DNA from: JAWKNZ01 sp041391425
Lineage (GTDB): Bacteria > Bdellovibrionota_B > Oligoflexia > Oligoflexales > JAWKNZ01
Length of the DNA: 64,000 nucleotides
Reading direction: 5' to 3'
Assembly: GCA_041391425.1 (NCBI GenBank)
Contig: JAWKNZ010000006.1
Span: forward strand, 62,001-126,000
This document shows, piece after piece, positions 53,726 to 62,835 of this stretch. Each line of letters begins with the position of its first letter. Within the stretch, counting starts at the first letter, position 1. The notes beneath the pieces are model-generated. The model saw only the letters and a program-made list of their open reading frames with translations, did not search any database and was not told the origin of the DNA. A program made the translations under genes and the position numbers.

Positions 53726-53966
53726 GCTTCCCGAAGACTGAAACACAAATGATATCCAAATCTTTGAGTGAAATGCATTCTTATGATACAAAAATAAACC
53801 CATGTGTTTAGCGTGTGCCAAAAAAATCTCAGGAGCCCTACACGTGCGATTTTTAAAGAAAGAATACACAATTCAGTTTATAATTTAGAAACACCCTAAA
53901 TCTGACTCTCTTGTTTAGAGTGTCAGCATATTTGTTTTTTAGAACATTAATGTAGGTAATAACATT

Positions 53967-54161
53967 ATGATCCCTTTTAGAGTTTATGATAGAGAAAACA
54001 AAATAACATGGACCATTATTAATTATCACGACAAACCTACAGGTGGAACATACCTTGCTGCAAGGGGCGACGATAGTGAAGAAGATCGTGTTTTATCTGA
54101 ACTTACAATAGAAGAGCTTCTCAAACACCGAATGGTAGACTTCTTAGATGAAGGAGACTAA
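53967..54161 (+). CDS. 64-aa acidic protein of unknown function
   Basis: This small protein (PFRVYDRENKITWTIINYHD..., then an Asp/Glu-rich end) has an AGGT site upstream. The N-terminal half looks like a small beta sheet and the C-terminal half like an amphipathic helix (EEDRVLSELTIEELLKHRMVDFL). No family was recognised. It is isolated between spacers. Confidence 0.55.
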   Translation: MIPFRVYDRENKITWTIINYHDKPTGGTYLAARGDDSEEDRVLSELTIEELLKHRMVDFLDEGD

Positions 54162-54463
54162 AGTGTCCATCTTAAATACATGATAACTAAAACTTTGGAG
54201 CATATCAAAAGGCAGCTGTTTATTCAAAGATGCATGTATTGTGACCACTCTCCCAATAAAAAATTTTGTTGTCATATAAAATAAAGACAGCAGTGTTAAA
54301 ATCCTATGCATTTAAACATGAAAAGCTCAACGTAGCCTAAAAAGGAAACTGAATACATAGGATATTAATTCGCTCAAAGAAATTAGGAATCACAGGGCTC
54401 CAAAATATAGCAGCCTTCTCCATTCTGACGCATCACAAAGACGGCGTGTCAGACAAACAACTT
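54162..54463. other. Convergent intergenic region
   Basis: The region lies between the 64-aa gene and HU. A TCTGAC...GTCAGA inverted repeat near 54427-54456 could end the HU transcript but lacks a U run. Nothing else was seen. Confidence 0.35.
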
Positions 54464-54739
54464 CTAATCTGCTATAGTATCTTTAAGTTCCTTGCCTGGG
54501 CGAAACACAGGCACTCTACGTGCTGGTATTTGAATCTCTTCTCCTGTTTGAGGGTTTCTACCAACGCGAGCCTTTCGATCCGAAACATCAAATGTTCCAA
54601 AACCTACGAGCTTTACAGCTTCATTTTTTTTAAGACTCTCTGTTACAACTTCGATAAAAGCATCTAAATGCTTTTCTGTCTCAGATTTCTTATGATTCGT
54701 TAAGCCTGTAATGGCCTCCACTAACTCAGCCTTATTCAT
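54464..54739 (-). CDS. hup: HU-family histone-like DNA-binding protein
   Basis: This 91-aa protein matches HU along its whole length: MNKAELVEAITGLTNHKKSE, VKLVGFGTFDVSDRKARVGRNPQTGEEIQIPARRVPVFRPGKELKD. The beta arm with RNPQTGE and the Pro at its tip are intact. It bends and compacts DNA in the nucleoid. It is single-gene with its own promoter region. IHF alpha is less likely because of the typical HU start. Confidence 0.95.
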   Translation of the reverse strand: MNKAELVEAITGLTNHKKSETEKHLDAFIEVVTESLKKNEAVKLVGFGTFDVSDRKARVGRNPQTGEEIQIPARRVPVFRPGKELKDTIAD

Positions 54740-55126
54740 TTATTGGCTCCCTACAAATTAATCCAGACGATAATTAAGGGAAAATTTACCTTCATTCTGC
54801 CTAAAGTCAAGAGTTTCATGCCCCTCCAATAATATTTTTTTTTTGCAAGTAATTTTTTAAGAAATTATCAATTTTAGATACCCACTTATATATTCAATTT
54901 CCTTACTACTTGATTTTTATTTTGTGTCACCTCACTATAAAATTGGAACATCTTAGAATATTAAGAAAGTATCCCATTACGCCAAATACAGTTAAGAGGG
55001 CACGTGCAAAAAATGCTTTGTTTTCACTCAGCAATAATAATAGATTTTAAATATAAAAAAATTTGAGCTCGCTTTAAGAAAATAGCAACGTTTGTATAAC
55101 ACAGGGAATTATTAGGAAAAAATATT
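54740..55126. other. Divergent AT-rich region between HU and the SurA-N-like gene
   Basis: It should contain the HU promoter. There are long A/T tracts at 54831-54870. No ORF with a ribosome site, RNA gene or repeat was recognised. Confidence 0.35.
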
Positions 55127-55699
55127 GTGAGATTAATACTATTATTTTATGCTTTTTCTCTATACTCATTTCAAGCTATTGGAAACAGCAATCCACCACT
55201 TGGGGACAGAGTTTTAGCAGAAATTAATAATACTTTTTATACGCAATGGCAACTTGAAGGTTATTTTTTAATAAAAAAGGCACTCGACAATACACCGATA
55301 AACGAAAAATCTTTGCAAAGAAAAGAAAGTTGGCAAAAAGATTTAGATATTTTTTTATTTGATATGTTAATCCATCAAGATACCCAAAAAATGGGGAGTT
55401 TTTTCCCAAACGATCAATCCATTGATAAAAATTTGGAAAAAATCAAAAAACTATCAAGTACAAATATATACTTTCGCGATGCTTTACAAGTTTTAGGACT
55501 GAATAATAAAACACTTAAACAAACTACCATCACTGTAATTCAAGTAAAATCCTATAAGCAAAATAAAAATATAGGGATAGAAAAAGATGATAGCATAGGA
55601 AAAACTCCAGCATGGAAGTCTGATCTCAAAAAAAAATATATAATTAGACGTTTTAAAGATAGCCAAAACTACTACCCTTTACTTTCTATAGGAAAATAA
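55127..55699 (+). CDS. Exported protein resembling the SurA N-terminal chaperone region
   Basis: This 190-aa protein starts at GTG (AGG upstream) with a signal peptide (ILLFYAFSLYSFQAIG). The segment GDRVLAEINNTFYTQWQLEGYFLIKKAL resembles the start of SurA-type chaperones (DRVVAxVNxxxIT-x-x-EL). A helical region follows, with no parvulin domain and a Lys-rich tail. The similarity is short, so a chaperone role is only a suggestion. The next gene starts 3 nt after its stop. Confidence 0.5.
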   Translation: MRLILLFYAFSLYSFQAIGNSNPPLGDRVLAEINNTFYTQWQLEGYFLIKKALDNTPINEKSLQRKESWQKDLDIFLFDMLIHQDTQKMGSFFPNDQSIDKNLEKIKKLSSTNIYFRDALQVLGLNNKTLKQTTITVIQVKSYKQNKNIGIEKDDSIGKTPAWKSDLKKKYIIRRFKDSQNYYPLLSIGK

Positions 55700-55702
55700 T
55701 AA

Positions 55703-56143
55703 TTGCAGTTAGAATTATTTAAGTTTAAGCAAGAGGAAATTACTGAGCTTAACTTATTAGCTAAGAATTGGAATTTCTGGAATTGTAAAGATATTCTTAA
55801 GATTTTGAGGCAAAGTTCTTACTACTTATATTATATACATGACTGCACAGATGATCACTGGCAAGGTTTAATTTTCTTCCAAAAAAACGATTCATTCACA
55901 GATTTGTTATTTATTTATGTAACCCCGTCAAACCGGAAAAAAGGAGTAGGGGAGAGCCTTCTAAATTCTCTAATGGATTTACTAAAAAAGGACCCTATGC
56001 AAAAAAATCTATTCCTTGAAGTTAGACTTTCAAATAAAGCAGCACAAGCATTGTACGAAAAAATTGGCATGAAAAAAAACCGAATCAAAAAATCTTACTA
56101 CTCCAATCAAGAAGATGCAATTATCTATCAAAAAAATTTATGA
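55703..56143 (+). CDS. GNAT-family N-acetyltransferase (RimI-like)
   Basis: This 146-aa protein starts at TTG, with AGGA about 9 nt upstream. The acetyl-CoA-binding motif is LLFIYVTPSNRKKGVGESLLNSLMDLL (R-x-x-G-x-G/A form). FLEVRLSNKAAQALYEKIGMKK matches the RimI end. The N-terminal third is not recognisable. RimI acetylates ribosomal protein S18, but general GNATs share this pattern. It probably forms an operon with the preceding exported protein. Confidence 0.8.
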   Translation: MQLELFKFKQEEITELNLLAKNWNFWNCKDILKILRQSSYYLYYIHDCTDDHWQGLIFFQKNDSFTDLLFIYVTPSNRKKGVGESLLNSLMDLLKKDPMQKNLFLEVRLSNKAAQALYEKIGMKKNRIKKSYYSNQEDAIIYQKNL

Positions 56144-56230
56144 TAAATATTTATCTAAGAATAATCGCACGAACCATTAAATCCCATCTTACTTGATACA
56201 AAAGCAGATTCGGCACTTTAGAAAAATATA

Positions 56231-56872
56231 CTACTGCGTTCCAAAAAGGCGGTCACCTGCATCCCCCAATCCTGGTAGAATATATCCTTTTGAATTTAAC
56301 TCGCGATCTATTGAAGCAGTAATAATGGGAACATCAGGATGATGCTCATGAAAGAATTGAATTCCTTCTGGAGAAGCGACAATACAAATAAATTCAATTG
56401 ATGTGGGCTTTACCTGTTTTAATCTTTTAACAGCTGTCACTGCTGAATAGCCAGTAGCAAGCATTGGATCCAAGACCATAGCACTTCGTTGATTTATATC
56501 TTTTGGAAATTTCAAATAGTATTCGATGATGCTATGGCTATTTGGATCTCGATAGAGACCAATATGACCGACGTGAGCAGTAGGCATTAGCTCAATCATG
56601 CCATCCAATATTCCATTTCCAGCTCGAAGGACCGATATCAAAGCGCTTTTTTTTTGCCTTAAAACAGGCATCTTCGCCTTTTCAAGTGGAGTCTCTATTT
56701 CCTTCTCATCTAGTTGCATTTTTCTCGTTGCTTCATATCCCAATAAGAGGCTTACCTCTTTAATCAAAGAGCGAAATTTAGCAATACTAGTATTTTTATC
56801 TCTCATCAAAGTTAACTTATGGGCGATAAGAGGGTGTTTAATTTCTTTAACAATCTTTTGCTGATTACTCAT
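56231..56872 (-). CDS. upp: Uracil phosphoribosyltransferase (URC6-type position)
   Basis: This 213-aa enzyme has the PRPP motif AMVLDPMLATGYSAVTAVKRL and the uracil-binding end GYILPGLGDAGDRLFGT. It converts uracil and PRPP to UMP. In this cluster it follows URC1- and URC4-like genes on the same strand (36 nt from URC4), the gene set known as the URC pyrimidine-degradation pathway, where the enzyme is called URC6 in yeast. It could serve salvage, the URC route, or both. Confidence 0.93.
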   Translation of the reverse strand: MSNQQKIVKEIKHPLIAHKLTLMRDKNTSIAKFRSLIKEVSLLLGYEATRKMQLDEKEIETPLEKAKMPVLRQKKSALISVLRAGNGILDGMIELMPTAHVGHIGLYRDPNSHSIIEYYLKFPKDINQRSAMVLDPMLATGYSAVTAVKRLKQVKPTSIEFICIVASPEGIQFFHEHHPDVPIITASIDRELNSKGYILPGLGDAGDRLFGTQ

Positions 56873-56908
56873 ATAACATCTTCCTCTTCAAATATATCTA
56901 CACAAGCA

Positions 56909-58146
56909 TTAAAAAACAGTTCCATCACTAATTATATTAATAGGCGGAGCGCCATCATGTCTCAATTTTTGAGCTATTTCTCTACCAGCAAGCCATGTGC
57001 CTCCTTGCAATACTTTCGCTAAGGGGAATTCATGACTATCTTTCTGCAATTTTTGTGCGATTTTTTCCGCTATTAGATCCAATAGACAAATAGTTAGCGC
57101 ACGCCATTCAATAATAATTTCATCTTCTGGAGAAAAAGATTTTCCAAATACAGAATCATTTTTTGCTTGAATAACTCCCTTATCAATAAATAATCCACCG
57201 TTGCGATATTCCGCCAAACCGGTTAATCTATCTATTTCGATTACAACTACACCATATTGCTCGAGTGGCTCAATCAGAGAATATGTCAACCACTGCGATA
57301 GTTTATGGAACGGAATAAAGTGATCATTGATATTCAAACCATTAATAAGGGGTGTGTCCAAACATCTCCCAAATTCTCTCCATCAATATTTAAACGATTT
57401 GGCCAGATTTCCGAAAAATAATTTAACACTCCCTCTAACAAACTTAATGCAGATATTTTATTATCTATCGCCTGACTCAAAAAATAGTCAAATAAATGTC
57501 CCAATCTAGAAACGTTATTTAAGTGAAAAATTTGAGGCTGCTGCTTTAGACAGTCGGCAAGCTTATTAATCAATTGCACTCTACCATCCACTCCAAGAAG
57601 TGGGTTTTTATCAGACACCTGAAATGCATCACGCATCTCATCAACAGTAATGCTAGCAAGACCCTCTTGATCAGCTTGCAATAGATTGCTCTTAGCCGAA
57701 CTGTAAGAACCTTTCATAAATGCATCAAAGCTAGCTACTGCCAAACCTTCAGAGCGCCTTAAATGAATTCCATTCTTTTTATCAAGATAGCACCAATCTT
57801 TTCCAGATCCTGCATCTAGTAATACTGAAGTAATAGCTATTTCATATTGAATCCTACCAATCTCTTTTTTGGAAAGTTCAGTATGAGAAGTTAAAAAATT
57901 TTTCCATAAATCTATCTCACCATAGCAAAAATGCCGCCAACGACTATGATAAGGGATATTTAAATCAGGATAATTACGCTTAATAACTTCAAGTACATAA
58001 TCAACAGTGTCATCTATACAACCCAAATTTACCTTTAGATGAAGCAACTGATCATTAGTAGCTAAAAGAAATAATTGATTGCATCTTTCCCGAATTGCTT
58101 TTGTACTTCTTAAATAGTCAATAATAGGATTTGGTGTTAAATTCAA
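56909..58146 (-). CDS. URC4 (DUF1688) uracil-catabolism protein, frameshifted
   Basis: Two reading frames together cover the DUF1688 family. The first runs from 58146 to 57334 (270 aa, e.g. RWRHFCYGEIDLWKN, RRSEGLAVASFDAFMKG, WPNRLNIDGENLGDVWTHPLL). The second, in another frame from about 57361 to 56909, begins INGLNINDHFIPFHKLSQWLTYSLIEPLE and ends LRHDGAPPINIISDGTVF. Adding one C to the CCCC run (plus-strand GGGG at 57349-57352) rejoins them into about 412 residues, the family length. The neighbours are URC1 and uracil phosphoribosyltransferase. Its exact enzymatic role is not established. Confidence 0.88.
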
Positions 58147-58203
58147 TTTTTATTCTTTCATAGAAAAAGACAGAAATAGTTAAGTACATTACTATAGTGG
58201 GGG

Positions 58204-59463
58204 CTATTCGTCCAGGCGCCGTCCCTTAGTGTTTTTTAATCTATTTTCATCGGGAGTTTCATTTTCACTATAATAACCAGCAGCTTTTTTTGCTTCCATC
58301 TCCACATTAGCATCATTAGGTATCATATGTTTAGGAATAGACACACGCTGTTTAATATCAATTCCCGATGAAACAATCGCATCATATTTCATGTTACTCA
58401 TCGATGCAAAGCGATCTATAGTGCTAACACCCAGCCAATGCAATACATCTGGCATCAGTTCTTGAAAGCGCATATCTTGCACGCCAGCTACACATTCAGT
58501 ACGCTCAAAATACTTCTCAGCACTATCACCGCCTTCTTGACGTTTACGTGCATTATAGACTAAAAATTTTGTTACTTCTCCCAATGCTCGCCCTTCTTTA
58601 CGGTTATATGCAATAATGCCAGCTCCTCCTTTTTGTGCTGCTTCAATGCAAAGTTCAATGCCATGAACCAAATATGGCCGGCAAGTACAGATATCAGAGC
58701 CAAACACATCAGAACCATTACATTCGTCGTGCACCCGCACTGCTAAAGGCTTTTTAAGATCGGATACCGTATTTATATCACCAAAGATATAGACTGTTAT
58801 ACCGCCAATTGGCGGCAAGAATACTTTTAGGTCTGGTCTTGTAATAAGTTCAGGGAACATACCACCGGTCTGTTCAAATAGGCACGATCTCAATTCATTT
58901 TCATCGCATTTAAACCTGTTCGCAATACCAGGCAAATACCAGACCGGCTCGATGGCAGCCTTCGTAACTACACAATCACCTTTTGCTGACAGAATTTTTC
59001 CATCTGGCTTTATTATTCCTGAACTAATTTCATTTGATAATTCAGGAATATTAATATGCGCTTTTGTAACAGCTATAGTAGGTTGTATGTTATAGCCTTG
59101 ATCCAAATATGACTGGTAGCTCTCTCTAATCAAATGTCCAAAAGGGTCGATAGAAACAATTTTTTGCGCATCAGACCAGGCATTGAAAGGGCCAATATTT
59201 TCCGCTTGCATAGTATTGGTAAGATCTGCTTTATGGCTTGGATTTAACGCCCCAGCTGCTACAGCTAAAGCACGATAAATTGAATACGATCCAGAATGTG
59301 TGCCAACAGCATTACGCTGTTCTACATTAGTAAGTGTCGCAATAATTGGACCTCGCTTTAATGGATCACCATCACCCCAGTTTATTGGTATAGGTTTTTG
59401 TCCGAGGGTATCTGGATGTGATGTTAATGTTATATGTTTAGCTCTTGCTTTAACTTCGCTCAT
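58204..59463 (-). CDS. GTP cyclohydrolase II-like protein, URC1-type
   Basis: This 419-aa protein has the GTP cyclohydrolase II core in its second half: RVHDECNGSDVFGSDICTCRPYLVHGIELC with the three zinc cysteines, and AYNRKEGRALGEVTKFLVYNARK. The N-terminal 180 residues are unlike RibA and match the URC1 branch. URC1 is required for uracil degradation in Lachancea kluyveri and is found beside URC4 and uracil phosphoribosyltransferase genes in bacteria. The reaction is thought to involve ring opening of a uracil-derived compound. It starts the minus-strand cluster. Confidence 0.9.
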   Translation of the reverse strand: MSEVKARAKHITLTSHPDTLGQKPIPINWGDGDPLKRGPIIATLTNVEQRNAVGTHSGSYSIYRALAVAAGALNPSHKADLTNTMQAENIGPFNAWSDAQKIVSIDPFGHLIRESYQSYLDQGYNIQPTIAVTKAHINIPELSNEISSGIIKPDGKILSAKGDCVVTKAAIEPVWYLPGIANRFKCDENELRSCLFEQTGGMFPELITRPDLKVFLPPIGGITVYIFGDINTVSDLKKPLAVRVHDECNGSDVFGSDICTCRPYLVHGIELCIEAAQKGGAGIIAYNRKEGRALGEVTKFLVYNARKRQEGGDSAEKYFERTECVAGVQDMRFQELMPDVLHWLGVSTIDRFASMSNMKYDAIVSSGIDIKQRVSIPKHMIPNDANVEMEAKKAAGYYSENETPDENRLKNTKGRRLDE

Positions 59464-59829
59464 TACGGCATACCTACTTTCAATTCATATCTAAAATGTA
59501 TCGGAGATAATATCACTGCAGTTATATATTTTTATCTTTCAGAGCGCTATTCATCTGATCAAATTCTTATCTTTAATATTAATTATACTAAATTATTTTA
59601 TATTAAGTATTTACTGGGCGTGATTTTCAACAACCAAAAAGTTTTTAATGATAATTATTTGATATTAATCCATCATAACATGTTAATACTACTGTACTTT
59701 ATTGATCTCTTTTAAAACTCCTCAAGATTCCTATCGATTTACCGATAAAGATAGAGTGGTTCCCTGAAAATTTTATAATTTTCAACTTTTGATGAGCCAG
59801 AAATTTTGACTCTATAAGAAGAGGAAAGC
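59464..59829. other. Divergent region upstream of the lipoprotein cluster
   Basis: AT-rich with no supported gene. It separates the URC cluster from the four lipoprotein genes and should carry promoters for both. An AAGAGGAAAG ribosome site sits just before the first lipoprotein start. Confidence 0.4.
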
Positions 59830-60750
59830 ATGCCATTGAATAAAATGAAAATTATTTTAACCATATTTCTCTCCTTGGGAATTTCGCAATGTGGCGATAG
59901 CGATAAAACGAAATCTCCAAAAAGAGATAATAGTACTAATCTTCGCCGTTCTAATGGCCAAGATTTAATGAGTCTCGATCCGAATTCTCTTACAGATTCA
60001 GAATTGAAATTATTTATTAGTCAATTGATCAGCCGCGATCAGGCAGAGGCAAAAGAGTTGGTAATACTAAAACAAGTTAATAAAGATTTGTGTGATCGTT
60101 TGCAAAAGCTAAGAACGGATTGTTCTGCATCTTCTCGTATTATACCTGATGGCTCGGAAAAAATCCTGGGATGCTCAGGAGCATATAGCGAAAACATCAA
60201 CATTGAAAAGCAAATTAAAGTTAATATTGATACCGAAGGATCTTTCTACTTACTCGCAAATAAAAATTTTAAATCAAGTGAATTTTCTACAGGTAATAGT
60301 GCGATTAAATTCGTTCCTTTTGGTGAAAACACCACGAGGGCACCAAGGTTTATAGAACTAACATCGTTGCGCTTAGTTCCAGTAAATGGAGAATCTCCAG
60401 CTCTTGAATCTCTTGGGTTTGAGTTGTCAATTAATGAAAACACTGTTTTTGATAATTCTCATCTAGTTTGGTCACAAGAAAATGGATATTTCAAAATTGA
60501 CCCTAACCATCTCTTTGAAATTAAGAAATCGCCCACATGCACTGTGACGATTGCAGATATCCAAGAGATTCGAAACCGCGTTTTAGCATCGATGGCTGCA
60601 CCACAACCTGTAATGCCACAAAATCAAAATATTTCGCCAGGCATAAATAACCAAAATCATCAACAAGTCAGCACGTATGACAATGGAAATAATGGCACGA
60701 CAACACAGAACTCAGAAACTGAGTCTCAAATAAGTGGTGGCAGTCAATAG
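59830..60750 (+). CDS. Lipoprotein A of a four-gene cluster
   Basis: This 306-aa protein has AGAGGAAAG upstream and a lipoprotein signal (IFLSLGISQC, Cys21). A Ser/Lys/Asp linker, a helical segment (about 50-100) and a beta-rich domain follow (SLRLVPVNGESPALESLGFELSINENTVF...). The last 60 residues are Gln/Asn/Pro-rich. The beta domain resembles the end of lipoprotein B (LDSIELKINGETFYKRDAIQF). No known family was recognised. It is the first gene of the cluster, 42 nt before the next. Confidence 0.65.
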   Translation: MPLNKMKIILTIFLSLGISQCGDSDKTKSPKRDNSTNLRRSNGQDLMSLDPNSLTDSELKLFISQLISRDQAEAKELVILKQVNKDLCDRLQKLRTDCSASSRIIPDGSEKILGCSGAYSENINIEKQIKVNIDTEGSFYLLANKNFKSSEFSTGNSAIKFVPFGENTTRAPRFIELTSLRLVPVNGESPALESLGFELSINENTVFDNSHLVWSQENGYFKIDPNHLFEIKKSPTCTVTIADIQEIRNRVLASMAAPQPVMPQNQNISPGINNQNHQQVSTYDNGNNGTTTQNSETESQISGGSQ

Positions 60751-60792
60751 AAAAGGGATAACTGTGTTGAATTTAAATTTTAAGGAAAGACC

Positions 60793-61611
60793 ATGAGCAA
60801 AGTTAATATTTTAAAAAAATCAAATATCAGAATTGCTGCTATTGTCATCTTTTCTTCGTCAATAAGTATGTCCTGTCAAAGTAAAAAAGCTGAAAGATCG
60901 CGGAGCGCATCGAGCAAATCGACAGATATGCAACTTCAGCGGGCCAGCGGAACGCGCTTGCAATTAGTGCAACAAGTAGAACAAATAAAATCGAGTATCT
61001 CCTTAAGATATAACGAACTGCAAGCACAACGAGACAGACAAGGAAAAATTACTTCTGAGCTTCTCAATCAAACCAATCAAGGTTGTTTTGCAAACATGAA
61101 GATAGATAAGTTGGAAATACTTGTCAAAGGATCTTGGCTTGGAAGAAAAGGCTTAGGGGAAACAAAAGATCCTATGTCCAGCGAAGCAAAAGGAAATCCT
61201 TTTTCCGTAACGTTTCAATTTGGTGAACAGCTTGCAGTAGTGAATGATGAGCAATCGCAAAGTTTATTCCAACAAGCAGGAAGAAAAGTGGTGACTGAAT
61301 TTGCCGACCTAAAACTATCAGATATAGAATTTATTCGAATCGCCAAAGGAGGAGCTGAGTATGACTCTGAAAGGGTTTGTAAACGCTCTGGCTTCTTAGG
61401 AACTTCAGAGAAGTGCCGTTATCAAAACTATGAAGAATCGAGATTAGAGCTCGATTCCATTGAGCTAAAAATTAATGGTGAAACGTTTTATAAGCGCGAC
61501 GCTATTCAATTCCAATTTGAAGAAGGCACACTAGAATGGCGTGATGATTCGTTACTATTAAATGAGGCATATCTTTCTTTGATGGGTAGAGAAGATTGCC
61601 CTCAAGGTTAG
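60793..61611 (+). CDS. Lipoprotein B of a four-gene cluster
   Basis: This 272-aa protein has an AAGGAAAG site and lipoprotein signal (IFSSSISMSC, Cys28). A coiled-coil segment (about 55-90, RLQLVQQVEQIKSSISLRYNELQAQRD) is followed by a beta domain with IEFIRIAKGG, paired cysteines (CKRSGF...KC) and RLELDSIELKINGETFYKRDAIQFQFEEGTLEWRDDSLLL. The domain layout parallels lipoprotein A. It ends 26 nt before lipoprotein C. No family was recognised. Confidence 0.65.
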   Translation: MSKVNILKKSNIRIAAIVIFSSSISMSCQSKKAERSRSASSKSTDMQLQRASGTRLQLVQQVEQIKSSISLRYNELQAQRDRQGKITSELLNQTNQGCFANMKIDKLEILVKGSWLGRKGLGETKDPMSSEAKGNPFSVTFQFGEQLAVVNDEQSQSLFQQAGRKVVTEFADLKLSDIEFIRIAKGGAEYDSERVCKRSGFLGTSEKCRYQNYEESRLELDSIELKINGETFYKRDAIQFQFEEGTLEWRDDSLLLNEAYLSLMGREDCPQG

Positions 61612-61637
61612 ATCTTAGTTATTTTTTGAGGTGTTTT

Positions 61638-62831
61638 TTGCTTCGATTTTTTTTAAAAATAATTGTATCAGCTTCTATTATAGTTTCGTGTAATAATAGC
61701 GATCAAGCTGAACCAAGAAGGGACTCAAGCACACAGTCCATTTCTCTAAATAAGCCTCCAGTCGATGGTAGCACGCTTAGGCTTTATAATATTAGCGTCG
61801 CCAAAGTAAAATATATGGAAATTTGGCATGGAAGCTTAAATTATGAAGCCGACGGCCATGCGGACTATGTCGCCTATAAAGCCTGTCATGAAACCTCAGG
61901 AAGATGCTTTGAAGGAAAATCTGCGGTTAACCGAGTTATCATGCCGCCATTTAACGGCGGTAATATCATCATTTCAGGACAAGCCTGTGTCGATCCTGGC
62001 AGGTCTACAACACAAAGCCTATGTGGACCAATTACTCACGGGACATTCTTACAGCCAGCTAATGCTAATAGCACTAAAGCTGAATTATTGGCGACAAAAG
62101 CGTTTAAAACAGAACAGCTTAATAATTTTGGCGCAGCTGTTAAGAAAATTCTCGAAACTTATCAAACGGAAGTCCAACAATGTCAAATAGCAGAAGAGAA
62201 AAGCGCTGAGGTAACGGCAAGAAAACAGATGGTCGGAGCCTTTGTTGCATTAGGAGAAGCGCTAATTTCTACAGCAGTAAGTGTTTATCAGCAAAACAAA
62301 ACTGTTGAAAATAATTATGATACTTATTCCGATATTGAAAACATGGAAGGTGAAAAAACTGGAAGAGTGCCTATTCCAGGACAGAAGCCAACAGTTCCAA
62401 CGGAAAATACAACAATATCAAGGGCACAAACAACGACGACAAACAGTGTCTTCTCTGGCGAATATATCTGCCCCTATGCTCAAACAAGTATGCAAAACTA
62501 TAGAATAGTTAATAATACAGATCTGACCCCAGTTAGTGAAGCGGCTAGAAAAAGCGCTCAAAAGCTAAGAAATTTTCGTGGTTATTCTAACGTCACAGCT
62601 TGCGCCCTTTCTTCAGTTGGGCTTTTCCCCGTGCAGCCAGTAAGTGCTATCCAAAGCTTGGCAAGCTCAGTTTTTGATATGTTTAATGCTGATAAAGTAC
62701 AAAGATTTCCCTGTCTAGCTGAGCGAAAAGCTTCTTCGGAAATGGATAGCATAAAATTACAAATTGAAAAGCTACGCTCTGATATTGCAGCCATCGACAA
62801 TGAGTTAGCTAAAAATCCCGGAGCATTATAA
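61638..62831 (+). CDS. Lipoprotein C of a four-gene cluster
   Basis: The start is taken as TTG 61638, with GAGG at 6-nt spacing, giving a signal IIVSASIIVSC. Reading is open back to 61596. The mature protein (about 380 aa) has an N-terminal beta/Cys domain (CHETSGRCFEGK, GQACVDPG...C), then a helix and a hydrophobic helix (GAFVALGEALISTAVSVY), a Thr/Pro-rich stretch and a second Cys-containing helical region (CALSSVGLFPVQPV, EIDSIKLQIEKL-like end). No family was recognised. Confidence 0.65.
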   Translation: MLRFFLKIIVSASIIVSCNNSDQAEPRRDSSTQSISLNKPPVDGSTLRLYNISVAKVKYMEIWHGSLNYEADGHADYVAYKACHETSGRCFEGKSAVNRVIMPPFNGGNIIISGQACVDPGRSTTQSLCGPITHGTFLQPANANSTKAELLATKAFKTEQLNNFGAAVKKILETYQTEVQQCQIAEEKSAEVTARKQMVGAFVALGEALISTAVSVYQQNKTVENNYDTYSDIENMEGEKTGRVPIPGQKPTVPTENTTISRAQTTTTNSVFSGEYICPYAQTSMQNYRIVNNTDLTPVSEAARKSAQKLRNFRGYSNVTACALSSVGLFPVQPVSAIQSLASSVFDMFNADKVQRFPCLAERKASSEMDSIKLQIEKLRSDIAAIDNELAKNPGAL

Positions 62832-62835
62832 TATT

